64,000 bases of DNA. Origin: Alligator mississippiensis (taxonomy: Eukaryota; Chordata; Crocodylia; Alligatoridae). The notes under the pieces are model-generated. The model did no database searches and was not told the origin of the DNA. It saw only the letters and a program-made list of their open reading frames with translations. A program made the translations under genes and the position numbers. The stretch is taken from the NCBI RefSeq assembly GCF_030867095.1, contig NC_081824.1, forward strand, positions 348,848,203-348,912,202, in the 5' to 3' direction. This document shows, piece by piece, positions 57,163 through 64,000 of the stretch (within the stretch, counting starts at the first letter, position 1; every line of letters begins with the position of its first letter).

Positions 57163-58445
57163 AGTCTAGAGCTGCTATTATTGTTGGAGCCCAATCCTGT
57201 TTTTATTAGGACAAAACAAGCACAGGCAAAAGTGGAAGAAGAAAAATACCGACAACACAGGAAATGTAGCTTGTTTCTACTGACTTCCACTTGCAACCTA
57301 GCTGCTGGCAAAACCCAGGGACATCACACCATCAGCACACACACAGCATGAGGCCACATGCAGATTTGGCAAATGAAACAGTGTCAACAGTTTTAGAGCA
57401 TTGTTTTAGCTACCCATGTAATCACAGGTTCAAGCAGCGCTGCAGAAGGTGGGGTTATCTTGGCTAGATTAGCCAAGGTGCAGCCCAGAGATGAAAGGAA
57501 AGATAGAGGAGATGTAAATGGGGAAAGAGAGGGAGAAGGTGACAGCAGGAACCCAAGGCTCAGATGCCAGGAACTGTTTAGCTGAAGCTGGTTGAGAATT
57601 TGAGGTCATTTCAGTACTGCTTTCTGACCCAGACTGGTAAGGGTGCCTTTCAGTATTAGGGTAACAAAGGTTCAATGATATCACTGTAGATTCCGGGATC
57701 CCAAGATATGATGGAGGCATGGATTATTCTGGTAAAGCGGGGCCCTTCCAGATCATATGACCCCCATACCCCCAGGAAAGGGGGTATTTTGTTAACCTGA
57801 AACAACCAAAACATACAACTCAGCTCAAATAATTTCTTCTCATTTCTAGAATCTGTCAGATTGTCATGCGAAACCACAACTTTGCCAGAAGCATTGAAGT
57901 CATCTTATCACAATTTTTTTTTATGTAGTCAGTCCAGTTTGAATCAATGTCTTTGTCCAGCTTTTGCTAACTTTTATAAACAATTCTATGTTTGACTGAA
58001 CTGGAGTTTTGTTACCTTTGGCAGAGAGCAGGTCTGTGAACAATATATCTTATGTTTGTCTTTAGTTAAGTAAGTGTTAAGATTAGGAGTCTGTGCATGG
58101 TAGGGAAAGGAACTTGTAGTTACATCATTCCTAATCTCTACCATCAGTGCAGAACTGACCTGTCCTATGGACAAATTTGGCAGTTGCCCAGTTTGGCAGA
58201 ACTGGATTAATAATCAACGGTTTCTAATTGGTCAGCATGGTTAGTTTGTGAATTTGCAAGAGTGGGTTAGAAAAAGTTATTTTACCCAGGGCTGCAAAAT
58301 GAGTAGGGCCAGCCCTGTATACATATTTGCATCTGTAGCCTGTAATGGGGTTTGCCTTGATTCAATTTATTCTGGCACCTTTGTGGAATACCAATAAAGT
58401 CTTGTTTTAACTCCAGCGCAGGACATGTACTTTATGCATATTGAG
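57163..58445. other. Non-coding, nothing recognised
   Basis: AT-rich, with no repeat termini or coding domain. Confidence 0.4.
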
Positions 58446-58727
58446 CAGGGTTGGATTAATGCATATGCAAACTAGGCACATGCCTAGGGCCCTGAGCTGC
58501 AGGGGGGGCCTGGTCCTTCCCTCCGTGGTGGCGGTACGAATGGCCCCGTCCACTTTCTGTTCCCCTCCCCCCCACCAGCCTTGCCACCTTGCAGCAGTTT
58601 CTTCCTAGTCGTGATTCCAAGCCCGGCTCCCCATGGGCAGCAGCCAGGGTGAAGAGGTGGGTCTCGACCAGCCCAGGGCCCATGAGTTTGTTTGCCTAGG
58701 GCCTGCTAAAGGGTTAATCCAGCCCTA
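58446..58727. mobile_element. hAT-like element, CAGGGTTGGATTAAT ends
   Basis: The left end CAGGGTTGGATTAATGC mirrors the right end GGGTTAATCCAGCCCTA, and GCCTAGGGCC lies near both ends. Flanks TATTGAG and CATTGAG suggest a target duplication. The interior CTGAGCTGCAGGGGGGGCCT and TGGTCCTTCCCTCCGTGG recurs at 41697. Confidence 0.8.
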
Positions 58728-58889
58728 GCATTGAGCATAGTTTAAATGTTGCAGATGGAACTAGAGCCTAAGATCTTTGGATATAACGTCAAGCCCTGTT
58801 GAAACAGAATGATTCTGTTTCTTAATAAAAACTGAGAATCCATCAGAGTGGATGATCCACCATAGGTGACTCTCTTTATCGTGTTTGTC

Positions 58890-59155
58890 ATATGCATCTA
58901 CACTGCAGTCGAAGTTTTAACTGCAGGTCACGTAGAGTTACAACTTCAGGTCATGCTAGCAGTGTAGCCCCAGCAACATGGTATTTAGTGCAGTATGCAG
59001 GGCCCATCAGGGATCCTTGGTAAATGCTGAGGCAGTTAGCCCACACTGAGCTCTGTGCCTCTGTAGCTACCACACTAATGGTACCCACACTAGCTAGTTT
59101 GCAATTAGTTCAGGTATGCATATCTGAGAACTTTGACTGCCATGTAGACCTATCC
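58890..59155. mobile_element. MITE, CATCTACACTGCAGTCGAAG ends
   Basis: The left end GCATCTACACTGCAGTCGAA and the reverse-complemented right end GGTCTACATGGCAGTCAAAG match over about 20 bp. The middle has ACTAATGGTACCCACACTAG-like words. No coding content. Confidence 0.7.
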
Positions 59156-60366
59156 TTAAAAGGAATAGATGGAATCCATTAATATAATAACATTTGAGGG
59201 CTTTCTGGAGAGTAAATGTAAAACACATTTGAATGATTATAATTTTGCTGTTCCAGCATTGGTTAAATAGTCATAGCAGAAGCAATTACTGAGTACATTC
59301 CTTCATGCTATGAAAAGCATTTATTTCCAGATCTTAGCCATTATGAAAAGATATAAAAGTTTGTGGGGTTTTTTGGCCAGAACATGCACCATAGGCCAAA
59401 TTAAAGCTGAACAGTGCTATTGATCCTCTCTAAAGCAGCAGTTAGCATATCTGTGTTCCAGTTTCAATCTGTCAGACCGTTTCTAGATATTAAAATTTTC
59501 TTGGCACAGCAGCCATCCATAAACTCTGCATCCCTCTGTGGAACATAGTTTTAAATTGGCTAATATTTCATTCAAGTCCTCTTAGGGTAATAGTTACCAC
59601 TTGTATACAAAATGAGGATCTAATATAAAACATTGACCCAAAAAGCACACCCCAACCTAGAAAACTTTAAAATATATAAATAACGTTCTGCTTTTCCTCC
59701 AGCTCTAAAAATGACTCACCATTCTCCTCCACCGTGTTCTCTTATACATCTAAGTGACACTTATTGCTTTCTATTTTATTTGAATTTCTGTATTCCAAGG
59801 CTGAGCCCATCATTTTAGTTTTAAAAAGTGTCCTTTTCTGGCTGACTTTTTAAATCATTTGTTTTCTGTAAGATCATTTATCTTTGTCCATTAATTAACA
59901 CTTTTTTCTTTCCTCTGGGTTCTTAGAACCAGGTCAAGGTAAAGTTTTTTTTGAAAGGAAGAAGTGACAAGCCAGGGAAAGGGGATGTGCAAGGAGCCTC
60001 CTTTTTGGCCCATATGCAAGTCAATCACAGCAACAGAAGCTATGACTAGCCACTTACTCTGAACTTTCTTCAGGGTGCAAGTCGCACATAAAGTGTCAGG
60101 AGGAGGTGGAATCCTAGCACTGCTCCCTTCCCATAAAGTAGGGCCATCAAGGTTGCAGGAGATATGTTCCCTGTAGGTCTGTTTGATAGTGTGTCACTCT
60201 CATGAGGCACCCAAGGGTGGTGCTGCTCTGCATACTTGCAGAAGCTTCGTGTCACTGACAGTACCAGTATGCTGTCCTTAAAGCAGTCAGTCATTTTCAT
60301 ATAGCTGTAATTGGCAGTGACCTTATAACAAGGAGGGCTGTCAAAAACAAGTTCTGTGCTTTAGAC
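59156..60366. other. Non-coding, nothing recognised
   Basis: AT-rich unique-looking sequence. Confidence 0.4.
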
Positions 60367-60669
60367 TGATAGACATTAGGGCTGGAAGGGACCTCGGAAG
60401 ATCACTGAGTCTAGCCCCCTGCCCCAGGGGCAGGAAGTCAGCAGGGATCATAAGATCCCAGTAAGATAAACATGCAAATGTCTCTTGAAGGTATTCAAAG
60501 TAGGTACTTGAACCACCTTTGGCGGCAATTTATTCCAAACCTTGGGGCTCAGACAGTAAAGAAGTTCTTCCTTATGTCCAGCCTGAAACAGTCATGGAGG
60601 AGTTTGTGACTGTTCAACCTTGTCATCCCTTGGGGCGCTCTGGTGAACAGACGTTCCCTCAGATCCTGG
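60367..60669 (-). mobile_element. CR1 LINE 3' region
   Basis: The plus strand begins GATAGACATTAGGGCTGGAA then GGGACCTCGGAAGATCACTG (reverse of the CR1 3' end) and continues as the reverse of the ORF2 C-terminus, including the AAGAAGTTCTTCCTTATGTC block. Truncated at its 5' side. Confidence 0.92.
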
Positions 60670-61261
60670 TGAGCCTCAACATTTGAAAACTGGCAATCAG
60701 GATGGGTCCAAAATCATGTCTTTCCGTGAACCCTTAAATCTGGAGCAATTCTAATAAAGAGCTCTGGTTTTGATTGCTTTCCTTGTCTCAAACAGAGATG
60801 GGCATGTCTGTGAAGATATTTTCTTTCTAAGACCTCAGTGGTTAATTTTTCGTTTTGCAAAACCAAAATGATTCAAATCCTAAAGTCAGGGGAAGGGTGG
60901 TGGTGACCAGAAGCCCTACACAGGCCAGTCAAGAGTTAACAGGTGCCTGAATACTTTGGCATCTATGGTGTTGTACCTGAAGAACATAGCCACATCAGCT
61001 CTGTGGCAGACCCACCTGCATGGCTGCCATTAAGGAAGGAGATCAAGTGCATTAAGGGAAGTGTCAGGAGATACTGGTTTATCTTCTAGAAGCCCTGTAA
61101 AAGTATGAGTAAGCAATAGGAGTAGAGTTAGCTGGTTTTAGGAGTAGGCACAGAATTCCTGGGAGTTGTTCCTGGGATTAGTGTTCTTCCAAAAAGTAGA
61201 GAATGAGATAAAACCTTGAATGATCTGAAAAGGAGTCAGAATAGGCCTGAGGTGACTTAAG
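60670..61261. other. Non-coding, nothing recognised
   Basis: Mixed composition with no recognised element. Confidence 0.35.
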
Positions 61262-61866
61262 CTGTATGCTATTCAGTTGTTAAGCATCCATAGGTGCTTC
61301 ACAAACAGGTCCAGGGAAGTGATTTTCCCCCTCTATGTGGCACTGGTCTGACTGCAGCTGGAGTACTGTGTCCAGTGCTGGACACCGCAGTTCAAGTGGG
61401 TTGTGGACAACCTGGAGAGGGTCCTAAGAAGGGCCACTCACCTGGTTCACTCACCTACGAGGAGAGACTGAAGGACCTGAACCCATTCAGCCTGAGCAAG
61501 AAGAGGCTAAGGGGGGACCTTGTGGCTGCCTACAAGCTCATCAGGGGAGATCAACAGCAAATAGGCAGAGCCCTTTTCTCCCTAGCACCACCTGGGGTGA
61601 CAAGGAACAATGGTCATAAGCTGATGGAGAATAGGTTTAGATTAGAGATCAGAAGGCAATATTTTACAGTTAGGGTGGCCAAAATCTGGAACCAACTTCC
61701 CAGGGAAGTGGTCCTCGCCCCTACCTTGGGCAAATTCAAAAAGAAGTTAGATGATCACCTGTCTGGGGTCTTGTGAACCCAGCATTCATTCCTGCCTGTG
61801 GCAGGGGGTCAGGCTAGATGATCTGTTCAGGTCCCACCTGACCCTAGCTACTATGAAACTATGATT
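61262..61866 (+). mobile_element. CR1 LINE, ORF2 C-terminus and 3' end (first of two)
   Basis: Visible: YEERLKDLNPFSLSKKRLRG, LVAAYKLIRGD, APPGVTRNNGHKLMENRFRL and VAKIWNQLPREVVLAPTLGK, then the 3' UTR with GTCAGGCTAGATGATCTGTT and an end of CTATGAAACTATGATT. The upstream part (TGGAGTACTGTGTCCAGTGC) is in another frame, so at least one frameshift separates them. Confidence 0.93.
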
Positions 61867-62284
61867 AGAGGCCTGCAGGGAAGGCCCTACGAGGAAAGGC
61901 TAAGGGACCAAGAGATGGTTGAGAGGGGACCTTGTGGCAGCATGCAAATTCATAAGGAGAGAGCAACATGAAGTAGGCAACAATCTGTTCACCATGGCAC
62001 CCCCTGGAATAACAAGAAACAATGGCCATAAGCTACTAGAGATAAGGTTTAGGCTGGACATTAGGAAAAAGTTCTTCATGGTCAAGGATGCCAAAATCTG
62101 GAATGGGCTCCCAAGGGAGGTGGTGCTCTCCCCATCCTTGGGGGTCTTCAAGAAGAGACTGGACAGGCACCTGGCTGGGATCACATGACCCCAGGGTTGG
62201 TGACTTTTTTTCTTGCCTGCCAGGGGCAGGGGGTCAAACTGCATTGCCCACTGAGGTCCCTTCCGATTCTATGAATCTATGATG
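61867..62284 (+). mobile_element. CR1 LINE 3' end (second, in tandem)
   Basis: It begins inside ORF2 (AGGCCCTACGAGGAAAGGCT), then gives GDLVAACKFIRREQHEVGN, APPGITRNNGHKLLEIRFRL and WNGLPREVVLSPSLGVFKKR, ending in TTCTATGAATCTATGATG. Its 5' truncation point is fused directly to the 3' terminal repeat of the first CR1. Confidence 0.93.
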
Positions 62285-64000
62285 GAAGGAGGAGAGGTGG
62301 GGGAAGAGCCAACTAATAGACAAATGGGATTATAGAGGAGGCTTGGAGGGGTGGAAGGTGCCATGTGGAAGATAGCTATTGTGTGGGATGTTTTGTGTTG
62401 ATAAGTCCTATTGCTTTCAAATCAACAGAAGAAAAATTATGCTAATACTGCAAAATATGCTCTGGAATGGTGGGTAGCGACAAAAACCCCACAAGAGAGC
62501 TGGGTCAGTGAGGTATGCTACTGGAAAGAAAGGGTGGGTATTAGATAACTGTTCACAATTTGGAGCCCATCTCTGGTTCTAAGTGTTTAAATATGTTTAG
62601 TTCCAGCATTACTTCTAATGTTTCCTTCAGTAGGCAACCCAAGTAATAAGCATTTCTGACCCTCTCAAAGACTTATTTTTATTAATTTTAGTTTAATTTA
62701 AAATAATTTCTGTCAATCCATTTGTGGTAGGTTACACAAACCTCAGACATCCCAGGAAAGTGTTACCAGGCTGCTCTGGAGTTAGTCAGTCCTGATCTAC
62801 TTTACCTGTAATGTAGGAGGAATAAAAAAAAGAGAGTACAGCTCATCTGGGGATCATGGAGGAGGAAGTGAAAACCTCCAACTCTGGATCACCCACTCTT
62901 AGGCAAAATCTCAGCTTTGGGCAGAATGAGAGACTGCTGCCTGATAAAGCCTCCCTGAGGGAAGGCAGGCTTGATGCAGGACTGTTATTTCTACCCAGTG
63001 CTTTTCTGAATAAGCCAGCTGACAATTGTGCCGTATGTGAACGGCACAATTAAAAAACCTTTGCCTACTGCAACTGAGCAGGGAACCAATAGTGATTTGT
63101 CACATACCCAGGAGTGGCTTGTTCAAACCATTCTAGTGTCTGTCCCACTGGATAACGTGAGAATGTTATGGCGGTACCTTTACACTATGTTAAAAAAATA
63201 TCCCTGTGTCCTCAAATAGAAACATTAACCTCCCCTTGCACTCTGCACTGTGCCAACACACCTGTGTTGGCATGCTATCAAATCCTCTGTTCCTGACATT
63301 AATTGGATCACCTACTGAATGGGGAACTGATGGAAAATGTAATGAGAGGAGATGACTATGGGAGAATAACTGTTATCCTGCCCATCAATAGTGACACAGA
63401 AGAGTTATTCTCTATCCCTTGATCCTCCTCCCACCTTCCCCCAAAAAACATTTATATGGTATCAAACATCACGTATGGTATATTGGTATATAAAGTCATT
63501 TTTTCTAAGTTTACCTCTGAGCACTCAGGGCAGCTTGAAAAATCAGAACCTGAAGTCTCAACAATAAAGCGCACTTCCTGGCAGGGTGAGTCACTCAGTA
63601 GATGGCAATTATCAGCTGATTTTAAGTGGAAGCCTGCTGCTTTCTTAAATGACCCACTATATGGGGTGAATTTTATGACAGGGTGCAATCCAAACATAAA
63701 AAAAACCCCTTCTTTATTTCTGCTTTTACTTGTTTCAGCACAGCAAAGAAAACAAATATAAGTACACTATCAACAGTGAATGACTTCAGAAAGAACTGCA
63801 TTTAGCTGTGAGGCTTACACTGAAGTCTTAAAAAAAAAAAAAAAAAAAATGGAAAGAAATTATCTCAATGTTTACCTGAGATGATTTTTAACACACTGAG
63901 AAGCAGAAAACTTGATATCCTAAGACTGCATCATATAAAATTATGAGGATTGTGTTTGAGCTACACAGTGGGCGTGAAGTCAACTATTTAGCAATACTTT
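62285..64000. other. Non-coding; A-run at 63831-63849
   Basis: AT-rich with a run of about 19 A at 63831-63849, which may be the tail of an unrecognised retroposon or simple slippage. No gene or clear repeat. Confidence 0.45.

Overview
The window reads as non-coding nuclear DNA of a sauropsid, most likely a crocodilian, with turtle as the main alternative. This is inferred from repeat content: 5'-truncated CR1 LINEs with the typical 3' end, Penelope-like element (PLE) tails, many hAT-type non-autonomous DNA transposons, old MIR-like SINEs, and no L1 or Alu. DNA is mostly AT-rich, broken by GC-rich patches that nearly all lie inside transposable elements. I found no convincing host protein exon, rRNA or functional tRNA, and no CRISPR. 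The window is best read as intergenic or deep-intronic sequence, and every recognisable coding stretch is a decayed transposon gene.

Layout. 1-10 kb: a PLE tail at the left edge, a tRNA-derived SINE head, a C-terminal R2-like retroelement fragment with its 3' UTR (1947-2765), strong hairpins (4911-5086), a hAT relic, a MITE with a TGGGCACATC terminus, a minus-strand CR1, and a nest of two DNA transposons (8250-9295). 10-22 kb: CR1 3' ends, a PLE in inverted head-to-head arrangement carrying two younger insertions (15185-16600), and a PLE-tail inverted repeat abutting a CR1 (21279-21826). 22-36 kb: sparse, with MIR copies, an AT-rich MITE, old hairpin repeats, a minisatellite and a duplicated hAT-like interior. 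36-38 kb: hAT MITE, MIR and a foldback element side by side. 38-46 kb: sparse, with a 107-bp tandem duplication, a MITE and a TATA/CCAAT promoter-like segment. 46-55 kb: the densest part, with a CR1 interrupted by a hAT MITE, a hAT element with a broken transposase that itself contains a PLE tail, and a large foldback hAT element. 55-64 kb: more hAT/MITE copies, CR1 fragments including two in tandem, and an A-run.

How the parts relate. The hAT element at 48018-51242 shares its terminal inverted repeat (TAGGGCTGTGC type) with three shorter elements in the window, so it is a plausible relative of the source that moved them. PLE 3' tails carry hammerhead-ribozyme-like cores in three places. Nesting gives relative ages: CR1 older than the MITE at 46667; PLE older than the hAT at 15870 and the CR1 stub at 16163.

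Family names come from recognition of motifs, termini and target-site duplications by eye. No alignment or database search was run.
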